A program made the translations under genes and the position numbers. The notes under the pieces were generated by a model. The model ran no database searches. It was not told the origin of the DNA and saw nothing but the letters and a program-made list of their open reading frames with translations. A stretch of DNA of 64,000 bases from Hanleya hanleyi (Eukaryota; Mollusca; Polyplacophora; Lepidopleurida; Hanleyidae): positions 1-64,000 of the forward strand of contig JAVTVY010016055.1 in assembly GCA_036873755.1 (NCBI GenBank). The letters are read 5' to 3'. This document shows, in pieces, positions 33,241 to 45,075 of this stretch. Numbering within the stretch: the first letter of the stretch is position 1; each line of letters starts with the position of its first letter.

Positions 33241-34429
33241 TAAGATGTTGCATTGCGTTTAGCCTGCTGATGTTCTTTCATGTGGCAATGCGACTATAGC
33301 CTTATTTTAAAATTGTTTTATCTCCCATGTATCACGGAGGGCGTGGTTGTTCACGAAAATGAGATAAAAAGCCCTCGCAATTCGTTAATTTAATTACCTA
33401 TTCAATTATTCTTGAATATTATATTTAAGCTATCGATTATATATAAAAACTGTAGACAGATATTCCTCGTAATGAAATAGTTTTTCAAACAAATAGTGTG
33501 GAATAGTCATTCAAACCTTAATTAGAAATTCCACGGGCCTTTTGTAAAAGTGTAACCGAGGTAATTACTTACTAAAAGCACATTTTTATACCTTTTATCT
33601 TAAAGTTCAGGGGAATATAGTACATTTTATGAATAGAGCTGTTATGCGTTTACATGCGGCCTACTAATAGTATCAATGATCTTCCATTTCTGACATGGTA
33701 AATTTATTAGTGCAAGAAATGTCAAGATATTTCAAATATAATAAGATTTGATTCTTGAAATTACCATGAAAATATAACGCAGAATGCCAACCTCAGAGAA
33801 CAGCTGAACTAATTAACTGCCGCTGGATCTGGTGTGCTTAGATAACCCCCTAATTCTGCATCAGGCAATCAGAGCACCACACGAAGCGAAGTGTCGTGTT
33901 AGAATGGTTGCCACATAACGGGTTTTATATTTTAGTAACCACTTTTAGTTGCCTTTGGCCGAAAATGCCGACTCACCTGTTTATAATGTCTTACGGTGAG
34001 ATCTGATGGTGAAATACGTGCGCCACTTACCTATATCCATTACTCCTACTTCAAAACGCGCTACTTTATCCAATAAACTTGACCATACAGTGCCTTTATG
34101 TAAAGAAAAGGAAATTATACAACTTTTGTAAGTTGAATACTTACTCGTCTCTTCTTCTCGCCCATAAAGTCAACTCCTCAAATATTTCCGTTGTTATTTT
34201 ACAAAACAATCGTCCCTTCACCGCTATAATACTTGATGTCATCAATTCAGTTTACACAGGCCTACTTACCGCAATAACGTCACTTTATTCTCTTAAAATT
34301 GGTCTTCGAGAGTGGAATAAATTACTCTAATTGATGGAAGAAATTCAATCAACCTCCCTTTTTAAATCTGATAGAACACTGACCAGTTTCACAACAGTAC
34401 AACAGCTCTAGATTTGTATCTAATACCGC
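33241..34429. other. Unassigned AT-rich DNA
   Basis: No supported gene or repeat. The short frame at 34,079-34,330 shows no recognisable domain. Confidence 0.4.
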
Positions 34430-34640
34430 TTATGCCGGTGCTAGGGGCCGTGTGGTCATATCATCCAAGTTGCCACATGAACAGGTACAATAAAAGCGTA
34501 CCTGAGATACAACACATATCACGAATCGTTAGATTCTTGGTATGTGCTTTAGAATAGGTTAACCAGAAGACTATTCTGTGAAGTCATGTGACGCAGTCAG
34601 TATGTCGGCACCTCTTCCCACTACCCTTATATGTGTTGTA
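34430..34640 (+). repeat. Single arm of the 3,610-4,762 inverted element
   Basis: Matches the arms (CCGGTGCTAGGGGCCGTGTG, GAGATACAACACATATCAC, GGCACCTCTTCCCACTACCC). It stands alone without its inverted partner. Confidence 0.65.
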
Positions 34641-35949
34641 ATTTGTTTATCAGATGTTTAATGCCAAATACTCATTGTATAATTATTTCTACAGAGATAG
34701 AACAAGTCTCATATTCTCGCTAATACTTTGTCTATAAATATGCTAATGTACTTGGAATTATTATATTGGTGAACTAACATTCATTCATAAACATTCATTC
34801 ATTCGTTCAAACTGATTGAACACATGTTCGAAGGGAAAGAAAATGAGAAAAATAGCTTACTCGATTTTGGGCAGATAACCATCCACCATGGCCATAAAGC
34901 AAGTCTGCCAAATTAAAATAAAATTAAAGTGCAAGGATAAAAAAAAGGATTTAGTTACCTCTTTTAAGTAATACTAATCTTCGCTAAAAATTAAATCATT
35001 CAATAAACACATCTTCCATTTGCATTATTATTAGTGCATGAGGCGGACACGTCATCACGTCATGCAGTTCACGATCCATCGCCCCTCTCCTTATGTAAGG
35101 TCCTGGTGTCCCAGTTTGTTCGCGAACTCATTCGCATTTTGGAATTATGGTAGCTGAATATTATAACACATTATCGCATAGGTAATCCGACACTCTTCGT
35201 TGTCAATACGATGGTACATATCGAATGAGACGGCAAAAGAAAATTGTTGATCAGAATATTTTATTTCAATTTAAATGACACAGATGCCGTGGCAATCAGC
35301 TAACCTAAACTTCAGCAACTTGAATAACTACACATAGGCTATAATCGTCTATGTTTCAAGAACCCCTACATGCTTCACAGTAATATTTCATAACTCTCTG
35401 AAAATTCCACATGGAGTTTGTGATATTTCGATCAAGGTACCAATCTGCACAGCTCAGGCAACATCCCTTAGATTTCAAGCAATTGCTGCCACAGACAGCG
35501 AATCGTGTGACAGACATGCAGGGAACATTTTCGACTAGAAAGAAAGCTTATAGCTTATTCGATTTTGGGCAAAGGAAAATAGGGATAACCATTCACCATA
35601 TCCATCAAGCAAGTCTGTCAAATTACAACTGATTTGAAATACATGGCAGGACTTACGAATCGACTAACGTTGCTGTCTTTCTGATGTGTTAAATCTTTCA
35701 CTCGACAGAAACAAAAACCGCCAAAAACCAGTTTTATTCTTTTGTTTTATTCTCATAATCACATTATCGCCATGGATTTGCAATCGCTGCGGATTTTACC
35801 CGGAATCCCTCAATTAACAGACAAAAATTCTTCGGCTTACATGCAGTGAGTCTAGCTGTCTGCTGGCCTGAATGTGAGATACATTCTGACTTCACCCACC
35901 GTCCTTCATCGCGGAGGAAGTGACGTCATGTATTCAGATATCCCCAATA
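34641..35949. other. Unassigned AT-rich DNA
   Basis: No supported gene. GAAAATGAGAAAAATAGCTT at about 34,840 and GAAAGAAAGCTTATAGCTTA at about 35,540, each followed by a CGATTTTGGGCA stretch, indicate an internal duplication of roughly 100 bp about 700 bp apart. Confidence 0.4.
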
Positions 35950-37262
35950 CATCTTTCACTAACTGTACACAGACTAATATGTCATCAAAAAGTCAGTGTC
36001 TCACAGTTTGCCGACGTTGCCTCCTATTTTGCAGGAAAACCTACTTCCCCATTCTTCGAGACGAAGCAACACTCCTGATGTTTTACAACACACATATCCT
36101 CTTTCAATTCATCGGTTAATTTTTGTTACGGTTACGCTCACTTTAGCTCGGCACTTTCCCGTTCTCCGAGGATTTCTCCGACCTTCCTCTACGTTGCCTT
36201 GTATATGACGGTAACAACAGACTGACTGACAAAACAATCCATATCTCAATTCAGCTCGGATTGCGAGACAAATTATATGTGTATAGCCAGCATATGTGTC
36301 ACAGCATCAGATTACCTGGTTATTATGCCTTGATCGACATATTACTGGATACCAAGCCGTGGACACTTATAGCTAAGATTCAAGGACAGCTAGGTACAAG
36401 AAGCGCAATTGCAAGAAGAGCACTGATTACAAACGCAAGTGGCTCAAATCTGCAGCAGTGTGTATAGTTACATTATGGAGCTTACTATAGATCTATAGTA
36501 GGCTCCATCGTTACATTCATACTGTTACATCAGAAACTTACCTCTTTTGATCGACGCCTCGCCATATTCATTGAAAGGACTTCACGAATGAACTCTGTAC
36601 AACCCGGACCGTCTTATACCACGGCGATACAGTTCCCTGGGTCAAGAGTGTTCACCACGGGCCTGTTCCCTTCATAGGACCTATCAGTTAAGGTGAGAAA
36701 TATGCCAGTAAATTGGTTTTTGAAGATACCAAATCTAACAATATAACTGTAAATATCTGGCTACAGGACTACGATCTCAGTCTCAAAGGAGAATAATCCT
36801 GACCATGCGGTTGTCTACTCCAAGGTACGAAAACATGAGGCACGGTTATTTTGTTGGAGTTGTGTTCTACTTCGCAAAGTCATCAACTGAATAATATAGT
36901 TAGAACTTCTCAAGAAATGAACGTTTGGAAATAGAGGTCCATTCGCTGCGATAGTCTGCATTCAAATTGAGATATTTCCAGACAAATGTGTTTGAAAATA
37001 CCAAATCTAACAGAATAACTCTTAACATCTGGTAATAGGGTTATCATCTCAGTGTCACAGGAGAATAATACTGACCATGGGGTTGTTGTAAAATTAGACG
37101 ACAACTGAGCCACCTGGGCCTTCCTGCAATTTGATCACGCTTGACAACGAAGTAAATGAGCGTATATCATAGAAAGATCTTATACGCTATTCTATGTTTC
37201 TTTCATGTTACTAAACCCCATCCTAACTCATACCCACAATGCACCAAGAAAAACTGATATGT
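35950..37262. repeat. Paralogous block shared with 32,070-32,870
   Basis: Contains one relic of the 58-bp unit (35,962-36,004), then the same order of blocks as 32,093-32,870, but expanded by internal duplication. TACCAAATCTAACA followed by an ACTGTAAATATCTGG or ACTCTTAACATCTGG stretch and a GAGAATAAT(C/A)CTGACCATG stretch occurs twice, near 36,728-36,810 and 36,998-37,080. Confidence 0.65.
36475..36508. repeat. 34-bp near-perfect palindrome inserted between TTACAT repeats
   Basis: ATGGAGCTTACTATAGAT and its mirror ATCTATAGTAGGCTCCAT form a hairpin with one mismatch pair; the central TACTATAGATCTATAGTA is perfect. It is flanked by TTACAT on both sides. The paralogous site near 32,390-32,410 lacks it, so it is an insertion. 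Confidence 0.7.
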
Positions 37263-37266
37263 TGCA

Positions 37267-37710
37267 GGTCACAAACCTTCATTGAAGTTTTTGGGTGTAA
37301 GATTATTATCAGGACTTGACTTCCGTCGAACAGTGATTGGCCATTATACATGACTGGGCCAGAAATGGTCTGAGATGTATTTTATAATGTTTCTATAATA
37401 TTTGACTCTAAAATATATCAAAACCGCCTTTTCAAATTTTAATCGGAAAAAAACCTAGGCCAGTTTGATTGGCACCTCCAAAATTTGCCGTAATGGTGTC
37501 GGGCTGGATGACCCTATTTCTGGCGGTGTTATCTCGAAAAAATGGTGCGTAATGTATGCTGAATTTTCCATATGTTTGAGCGGAAAGGCCAGGCTACCTG
37601 CTGTGGTGGGTCATTTGTCGCGGCGAATATGAGAGAATATAGTTTTCTCAAGATATGCTGGGCAAATTTAATACATATTAAGCAAGGTGAATATTTAGTG
37701 GTTTGTGACC
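37267..37710. mobile_element. 444-bp MITE with perfect 11-bp TIRs and TGCA target duplication
   Basis: The ends GGTCACAAACC and GGTTTGTGACC are perfect inverted repeats. TGCA is duplicated at 37,263-37,266 and 37,711-37,714. The two paralogous copies of the site (30,354-30,368 and 32,866-32,880) read ATGTTGCAAAGCGTGAACG without the element, so borders and duplication are certain. The interior is non-coding. Older relatives lie at 5,851-6,245, 6,758-7,037, 48,059-48,275 and 56,059-56,358. Superfamily not assigned. Confidence 0.92.
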
Positions 37711-37990
37711 TGCAAAGCGTGAACGTGATTTCAGAGTAACCTTTTTAATGTGAATCTAACCAACAAACAGTTTGACTGATTTGAACCAGAACTCCTCCTG
37801 GCAGGTATTAATTCGTTTATTTTCCCACCCATTGTCTTTGATTAAAATAGGCTATTAGAACAATTTGAGAAAGCCAGCACATTACCCATGTATGTACATA
37901 TACCATTCATGCTCTCCAGAAGGAGGAATAAAGATGATAATGATATCTTCCTTTGTGGAGACTGACCCAGCAACCGAATATTAACTTGTT
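37711..37990. repeat. 310-bp block, copy 3 (right part)
   Basis: Continues GCAAAGCGTGAACGTGATTT and CCATTGTCTTTGATTAAAAT as in copies 1 and 2, with two short insertions. Confidence 0.7.
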
Positions 37991-38639
37991 AAGATGTTGC
38001 ATTTCGTTCTGCATATGAGGTGACGTCATGTATTCAGCGGCCTATCTGCAATGCTCATTGGCTGTTCTATGTTAAGAACATAGAGCTGGACAGGTGTTAC
38101 TCACTGAAATGAACGTCGCTAATATTGAAAATAAGGCTGATCTACTGAGCGAGCAAAAATATCACTCTAATATAGTCGGAAATCGCATTACAGCCCAATA
38201 TTCCAATGATTCTTAGACTACGACCAAGTAATTATAATAAGGTCGTGAGGCTGTTATATTTCTATCTACTGGTTCGATAGTGTGACAGGGCTGAACAAAA
38301 TATTGCCATTTTAGATTTAAAGGGTTAGAGTGTGCTAAGTGTTCCCGAGGTTAACAATCATGCCTCTGGAATACCCCAAAATTTACTCTCAGACGCTTTC
38401 AACAAAACAGGAACTTATAGATGGGTAAAAAATGACCCCCCAGTGATAGTCCCTAACCCACTCCGATTCATCTGAACAGCCAGAAACGTTTCGATCAAAC
38501 AATGATCCGTCGATGTAGAATGGGCCATACTCGATTAACTCACGAACATTTACTAAAAAAGAGCCAGTCTCAAGGTGTATTCCATGCCACGAAGATCTCA
38601 CAGTGAAATCTATTCTTATCGACTTTATAGATTTTAAGA
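37991..38639. other. Unassigned DNA
   Basis: No gene or repeat recognised. The reverse frame at 38,601-38,389 has no domain signal. Confidence 0.4.
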
Positions 38640-38880
38640 TTGTAAGAGATTCTTTTTATCAAGCGACTACTTTGGAAGATCTTTTTAGTCGGGTGAGAGA
38701 GGACTGTATCTTGGGTTATTCGAGAGAAATCAGTTTGTTACATAAGTTTTAATGTGTATATTTTAATGTGTTGGATGACTAAGTTATTGGCTCGAATACT
38801 TAGAATTTTGTTTGATCGTCGCTGTATAGCTGACATATGGCTGAACGCGACATTAAACCTTAATTCTCTCTCTCTCCGAT
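38640..38880 (+). repeat. SINE-like repeat, copy 2
   Basis: Matches 2,530-2,712 with a longer, better preserved tail: GGCTGAACGCGACATTAAACC, then TTAATTCTCTCTCTCTCC. It carries a small internal duplication (TTTTAATGTGT repeated). Confidence 0.6.
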
Positions 38881-39239
38881 TCCCCGCACCCACATGGAAA
38901 TAGGATTGGAAAGAAAGTTTATTTGTTAGATCGCTAATACTTTCTAAGAATGAATGCTGCCCCCCCCCCCCTTTTTATTATGTTTTTATATGTTTTATTA
39001 CATATTCAACAAGAACTATATGTGTTCAGTATTATATAGCAAGATAATTTGGCTGCCATGTATTTTAACGAGTATGGTGACCCCCCATTTTGTTCATGAG
39101 TCATCTTCTCTCACGCTGAGCAAAAAGTACTGAAATTTAAAAAAGAATTCAACCTCTAGAAATGAACGTCATCTACTGCCTTGAAAGAAACCAATATCTG
39201 CTATTCCCAGTTTTCGTACCATGCGTGTTTGAAGTTGGT
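38881..39239. other. Region upstream of the fucosyltransferase
   Basis: Contains a C10-12 run at about 38,960. No recognisable promoter element can be assigned with confidence. Confidence 0.35.
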
Positions 39240-39335
39240 TTAATTATTGAATGTTTTAGGTCTTTTGATCATTGACGTGAAACATTTTTTTGTGGACGAC
39301 GGCTGAATACTGAGTGTCAGATCTGACACCTATAC
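39240..39335. repeat. Inverted R1 terminus upstream of the fucosyltransferase
   Basis: AGGTCTTTTGATCATTGACG...GACGACGGCTGAATACTG, followed by the perfect 16-bp palindrome GTGTCAGATCTGACAC. With the R1 copy at 42,585-43,250 in the opposite orientation, the fucosyltransferase is bracketed by convergent R1 ends. Confidence 0.65.
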
Positions 39336-39477
39336 TTAAATACAAGCATCTAGTCCGTATTCACGCTTTGATTTATAAACCGGAAAATTAAACATCAATG
39401 TTCTAAGACGTTCTCCCGTTCCATTTCACAGGCCGAGGCGAAGATAATCCGCATCATTAACCTACAATCTTCACTGA

Positions 39478-40791
39478 ATGGACCGGACTAACACGATACG
39501 ACATATGCTGAGAAATATGGGTCCGGAGTCGCGGAGCACTGTAATAACTACGGTCATATTGATCGCTTTTGCTACAGCAAACATAATAATTGTGGTAACG
39601 TACAAATACCCGGATCTATCTCCGATAAAGGTGTTCAATCAGATGTATTGGAGAAAGGAAGGACTACTTCATAACAGTACTTCGGAAAAAATCAAAAGCA
39701 AGGATGAACAGAGGTACGAAGAGATGACTGAAGAATACAATATAACACTTGCGTCTATCCCTCGTCACCAGTACCACTCTTCAGACACTTACATAGATAT
39801 AGGTCCGCCAATATCGTCTTTACTCAATGTGCCACCGCAGATATCTGCTCAACCGAAACTCATCCTACTCTGGACACCTTTCTTTGGCAAGGTCGATTGG
39901 GTTAGCGAGGCAACCTTACACGGATGTCCAGTTACATGTCATATTACAACTAATAAATCTGACTTGCCATACAGTGGCGCTCTTGTGATGCATCCGAGAG
40001 ATTTGCCCAAGGGGAGGAAGAGCCTACCTGTCCAACATCTCACATGGCAATATTGGATTTACCTGTTACAAGAATCCCCTTACCATACTGGTATAAATGT
40101 TGGGGATTACAATAACATTTTCAACTGGACAGCAACTTTCCGACTGGATAGTGATATATACGCTGGATACGGGGGATTGGAAAGAAGGCTGATACCAATG
40201 GAAACAGAGAAGCTAGACAATATGGTCTCGGATATTATCAAATCCAAAACAAAATTAGTGGCGGTAAGAATCGGTAACTGTGATAGAACTAAGACAAACC
40301 GGTTGAGATATATTGCTGAATTAAAACGTTACATTCCAGTGGATTTTTATGGTGGATGTGGAAATATTCCTTGCTCTCGGAAAGAAGGGTGTGATGCTGA
40401 ACTGAATCAGTACAAATTTTACTTGGCTTTTGAAAACTCACATTGTCGTGATTACATAACCGAAAAGTTTTGGCTGTCACTGAACACCTGGCGAAGCGTG
40501 CCTGTCGTGATGGGCGCAGCTCCCGAAGATTACCAAGCTGTCGCACCGAACCAAGCATTCATGCATACAGACGGATTCAAATCCCCCAAATTCTTGGCCG
40601 AATATCTTCAGCTTCTAGACAAAAATGTTGGCCTGTACAAACGCTATTTTTCGTGGCACAAGTACTGGCAACCGAGATCAGGTCCGTCTTGGGTGTGTAA
40701 TATCTGTAAAGCTTTGTATAATGTGTCAACGCCCATTAAGTCATACCGAGATTTTAAAGGATGGTACCGCGAAGACTATTGCAAAGTTTAA
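39478..40791 (+). CDS. Alpha-1,3-fucosyltransferase, GT10 family
   Basis: 437-residue type II Golgi enzyme expected to transfer fucose from GDP-fucose to GlcNAc on glycans. Layout: short cytosolic tail (1-20), one membrane anchor (21-41, TVITTVILIAFATANII), stem with N-glycosylation sites N66 and N88, N-terminal lobe (LILLWTPFFGK at 128-138; QYWIYLLQESP at 191-201, the Q-x-W...ESP segment), FNWTATFRLDSDI at 215-227, then the GDP-fucose-binding lobe with FENSHCRDYITEKFW at 318-332 and VPVVMGA at 341-347. The C-terminus is cysteine-containing (CNICKALYNVS, YREDYCKV). Length is normal for the family and there are no stops or introns. The start gives the anchor directly at the N-terminus. CATTTCACAG/G at 39,423-39,433 could be an acceptor for a 5' UTR intron. 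A possible polyadenylation variant ATTAAA is at 41,085-41,090. The exact linkage and acceptor are not predictable from sequence. Confidence 0.93.
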   Translation: MDRTNTIRHMLRNMGPESRSTVITTVILIAFATANIIIVVTYKYPDLSPIKVFNQMYWRKEGLLHNSTSEKIKSKDEQRYEEMTEEYNITLASIPRHQYHSSDTYIDIGPPISSLLNVPPQISAQPKLILLWTPFFGKVDWVSEATLHGCPVTCHITTNKSDLPYSGALVMHPRDLPKGRKSLPVQHLTWQYWIYLLQESPYHTGINVGDYNNIFNWTATFRLDSDIYAGYGGLERRLIPMETEKLDNMVSDIIKSKTKLVAVRIGNCDRTKTNRLRYIAELKRYIPVDFYGGCGNIPCSRKEGCDAELNQYKFYLAFENSHCRDYITEKFWLSLNTWRSVPVVMGAAPEDYQAVAPNQAFMHTDGFKSPKFLAEYLQLLDKNVGLYKRYFSWHKYWQPRSGPSWVCNICKALYNVSTPIKSYRDFKGWYREDYCKV

Positions 40792-42369
40792 CAAAGAGAT
40801 CAATTGGCACTATGCGATATCATTTAGACAGAAGGTTATGTTATGGAAAACTTCTTTGTTGCTCTGGAGCTGATGTTTCCTAGGCGATAAAACCAATTGA
40901 GAAACAACCTTTGACTGAAAGTATTGTTTTCGGGCTGCTCCTCACGTGGATTTTCTTGCCCCTCAAAACTTTTTTTATTTATCTCCCTTACAATATTTGG
41001 AAACAGAATAACAAGAAAAGATAAGTAGAAATGAACAGAGTGAAAGTTTCTGTCCATATACAGGTTCGACTATATATTTCTGACATTAAATTTACAGAGT
41101 GCATCATATTATATAGTACGTTCGTTTCGGAAGTGGTCACGTGGTTGCTTCCTTTGTATTCTTCTCGTAGACAGAATCGGTTGGAACAATAGCATCATCC
41201 GAACGCATGACACGATCATACGTAGAAACTTTTGCTCGTAGCCATGCGGTAACGGGTGATATCTGAGTGTATTAGGGCGTTTCCCAAATAGTCACATCCG
41301 ATTGGTCCCGTTAGCTCCGACATCGGCGCAATCACATTCATAAAACGAAGACACACCTCCAGAAAGCGATCGACTAAAATGATCCCTTGGTGGGCCTCGG
41401 AGTGCCCCCATCACAAAATAAAAAGCATATCATTTTCCTGTGAACTGTCGCCAATTTTATTTATTTTTCAAATATGTTAGGCCGCTTGTAATATGATTTT
41501 TCTTAAGGAAAACAAAGAAGCATGCTCCATTAGAGTGAGAAATAAAATAGCTAATTCGCATAACTTCGGTTTGGTCTCCCACAGCCTTGTGCCTCCAGCA
41601 TGTCGAGCACTCAAGTGAAATTGACATGTCTCATGTCTGAGATTTCCAAAGTATTTGAATACGGACAATTTCATTGGCTCGTTTAAATGGAGCGGACATG
41701 CGACTTGATGCTTGGGGAAGTTGCCATTGGGCGAAATACACGGAGAATGAAGTCTCTGAGCTAAGGGTAGTGTTAAGTGAAACGCGAAATGCCCTTGGCA
41801 AGCTAAGATGGAACAATAGTAGAAATGCACCTGAGCTATAGAAAATCTGTACCTGTAACCTTGCTGGGAGTGTGTATCAGGGAACAAGCTTTATCCTATT
41901 TTAGACTCGCACGTGGGTGCGTTGAATACATAAATACACCAACCTCAGAGTTATACTTCGGGTAAACATATTTAACGCACCAGCGGATCAAGGCATGAGG
42001 GTCGAAAGATTGTGCATTAAATATGATTACGCGGAGTGTAGCTAATCCTACGTAAGTTCTTGTTCAATAGTGGGCTCTCCAGGCCATCAGCGGGGCAACG
42101 TGTCAGGGTTGGTAGGTTTTTTGTGTTATGCATATATTATCCATGATGGTTGACGCAGGTGCCAGGGTTTCTTGAAATATGGTAGATAATCAGGTCAGGT
42201 CAATCCGTCTGCTGCGGCAGCTGTGCAAAAAGAAACAAAACAGGGTTTGTAGTATTTTGTTTCTTACTACTGATAGATGGGACATTAGGAGGCGTGGCGT
42301 GGCACCCAGACATTGCCATCTAATTTCACCATATCCATTTATGCATACGTTAACTAATCTATTCAGTAA
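40792..42369. other. Region downstream of the fucosyltransferase
   Basis: The first ~90 bp still resemble the flank of the truncated copy (AATTGGCACTATGCGATA / AATTGGCACAATGCGATA). Beyond this no gene, RNA or repeat is recognised. The reverse frame 41,887-41,477 has no domain signal. Confidence 0.45.
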
Positions 42370-42584
42370 CAGTCATATTACGGTATGGGTTACAAGTGTC
42401 TGGTCCGTCATTCATCGGCACGGGTTCGAGCCCAGTTGGTCCATGTCTGAAAGTTTGTCAGTTACTTGCCGAAGGGCGGTGGTTCTCTCCGGGTACTCCG
42501 GCTTCCTCCATCAGCCAAACTGACTTTCACAATATGAGTGAAACAAACTTCAGTGTGACATTAAACCAAATTCCCTCCCTCCTC
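42370..42584 (+). mobile_element. SINE remnant
   Basis: B-box-like GGGTTCGAGCCCAGTTGG at about 42,422, then TTCTCTCCGGGTACTCCGGC and TTCCTCCATCAGCCAAACTG, then GTGACATTAAACC and (CCCT)n. The same order of motifs occurs, inverted, at 29,400-29,660. The tRNA-like head is decayed. Confidence 0.6.
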
Positions 42585-43250
42585 CCTCCGTCATTCATTA
42601 TTCAGCCGTCGTCCATTGAGGAATTTTCGCGTCCATAATCCAAAGATCTATTCCATCTTCCATGTATCAGCATTAACAGTAAATTGAAAAATGCAAAACA
42701 GTCATAGTATACATAAACATAGGCTGGTTTCCTGTAAGAGGCAAGCGGTCAACAGTTTTCAGTGATGCCAGCAAGACATGTAGATGGTCGAAAAATATCA
42801 ACCCCTTATCGCTGATTAGTATTCTTAATCCATATGATATTCGTAGTAAAGTCGTCATCCAGAGAATGATGTATCTCAGGCACGCTTTGATTGTGCCTGT
42901 TCATATGAACACCATGTGAAACTTGAAATATATGGGTACATACGGATGAATGACACACGTTACGAAACGTAACACCATAGATAGTGCACGCTGCGCTTGT
43001 AGTTTGCTATCAGCATGCGATATGTATCGCCAAAATTGAGGAACTTTGAATGGAGGCGCTTGGTGGTATAGTCATGTTTTTTAAGTTTCTGCAATAATAT
43101 TTTGTACTGGTGTATAAAATTGTCACATTTAAAACTGGATCTAGCAAATGCTACCAGGCGCCATATGCAGGTACCATTGGAATATTGCTGTCCAGAAAGG
43201 GAGAATAATTGTAATCATATCTTTTGTCGTAAAGTCGACGAGAGGCAAGG
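42585..43250 (+). repeat. R1 interspersed repeat, copy 5
   Basis: Best match to 22,998-23,590 (for example CTATCAGCATGCGATATGTA), with continuing homology to the R1 tail at 3,200-3,320 (GCTACCAGGC, GTAAAGTCGACGAGAGG). It abuts the SINE tail at 42,580. Confidence 0.75.
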
Positions 43251-44160
43251 CCCGCTTCATTTTTAAACAGGGAAAATTCCCTGTTTCTTGCCATGCTAGG
43301 TGAACTGGCTTATGGGTAATTTCAGAGGTGCGATCTATCCAAGCGGTATGGTTTTCATTACAACACCCCTGCGCAAAATGAGAGAATGACTGAAAGTTCC
43401 GCGTCACTCCGTTTATTGAATGCGCTATGAAGTAGTTCGACCTGGTTTCGAATAATTTCTCTGAATTAATCTCACGACGAGCCGTTTCTAGGTGCAGATA
43501 TTGAAGAATATGTCGAATGCGTTTCCTGGACAACACTTCTGCTGATATCTTGAGAGATTTTCTTCGAAAGATTGTGTTTTGTCTGTAAACTGGTCAATAT
43601 GGCACAGGTCGTAGTCACGGAATATGGCCACTTCATCCTCGGTTCTGATAGCCAATGAAATACACCGATTTTACGAAAAGACGTCATGCTTTAAGATCGG
43701 CTGAACCGCACTGCCAAAATTATAGTGCAGTCCCGGTGAGAGAGTTTGAAAAGGAGAGACGAGGAGGCAGTTTCGTTTTCGTTCCATCAGTCGACTGGAG
43801 AGTTTTGACACTGTGCGAGCGTGACATTCGGACAGATCGAGGTGTGTAAAACGTTTTATACCCGTCACTGAATTCATTACTTGTTTCCCGGCGCACACGT
43901 GTTAATATTATCAAATAAATGAATGTTGCAAGTTTCCGCGCTACTGCGTGACTGAAAGCATGCACATGGCATGACTGAAAGCCGCCGTTTTGTGTGCTAA
44001 GTTTGAAAACATTTCTTGCAAGGAAAACTTGATTTATTTCATCAGGCGAAAGCATCCTTTTTACTGCAATTTTCAAATTGACTGATCTTATCGTCCTGCA
44101 TCATTTGTCATCCAGCAAAAGTAATGTTCTTGATTCTTACCATATCCGTAATGACAGCTC
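43251..44160. other. Unassigned DNA
   Basis: Several overlapping short frames on both strands (43,141-44,076) but none with a recognisable domain or a consistent codon signal. Not called as genes. Confidence 0.4.
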
Positions 44161-45075
44161 GTTGAACAGGTCAGGGAAAAGGACTAACTGGGATATATAT
44201 CCCAATTGGGATAAAAAATATCGCAATTTCAATATTTTTTTCATACTTCCATATGTTCAAGCTGGCATATTGTGCTAGTAGTTCTTCTGTTCGTTTAAAG
44301 ACATACAACAGTGGTTATTGATGGGAAGTATACTGCAACCACAGCATCAAAAAGTATTGCACGTAATTGCAATTGCACAGATAATAATGTCGACGAGAAA
44401 AGGTCAGCAAAATTATACAATCGTATTGTCAGTTTTGTGATTTAGATTCTATCTTGTTTTTGGTAGTTTTGATGCCGAAATCCGACATTGCCGTTTAGTA
44501 TGAAAATCGGTGAAAATATCCCAATTAGGATATATTTCAATATCCAAACTTTGATTTAATATCTTAGGTGGGATATATACCCAATCTTAATAAATTAATA
44601 TCCCATCAATGCTCCCCAATCGTATATGTCGCTATGTAGGATCTTACTGATTTCAATTGAATTTTGTGTTCGGAGCGCCCAGCTCATGAATATTTAATAG
44701 TCTTATGACATCACAACCGCATTCTAACTACTTTACTTGAGTCGGGCAGGGGGGATAGGTTCATGGACTCAAGGTTACGTCAAGGACGAGTCCATAATTC
44801 TACCCCGCATTATGGAGCCAACCTGGCGGGTGGGCGGCAACATCAGAAGATTCCCCCACAGCTTGGCGTGTGCTTCGGCTGAGCCACCCAGAAAGCACTT
44901 GTCATTACGTTCCCTTCAAAGCACTATGAAAACCTCTCGGGATCGGTCAACACGCGCCTTACTGCAAGCCGGTTAGATCCTAACAGCGACATATCCAAAT
45001 GGGGAAGCCGTTAGGATTTAATTTTGATTAGATTGGATATATACCCCACTTAGTGCTTTGCTCTGACCTGTTGAA
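44161..45075. mobile_element. Possible MITE with ~42-bp inverted ends
   Basis: The left end TTGAACAGGTCAGGG...ACTGGGATATATATCC (44,161-44,201) matches the reverse complement of the right end, TTCAACAGGTCAGAG...AGTGGGGTATATATCC (to about 45,075), with a few mismatches. The interior is non-coding; the AT-rich left half has repeated ATATCCCAAT words and 44,740-44,990 is more GC-rich. A single copy in the window, with no readable target duplication. Confidence 0.5.

Noticed and set aside
43141..44076. Cluster of short minus-strand frames
   Set aside because: Overlapping frames of 70-130 codons without recognisable domains, start context or a second copy.
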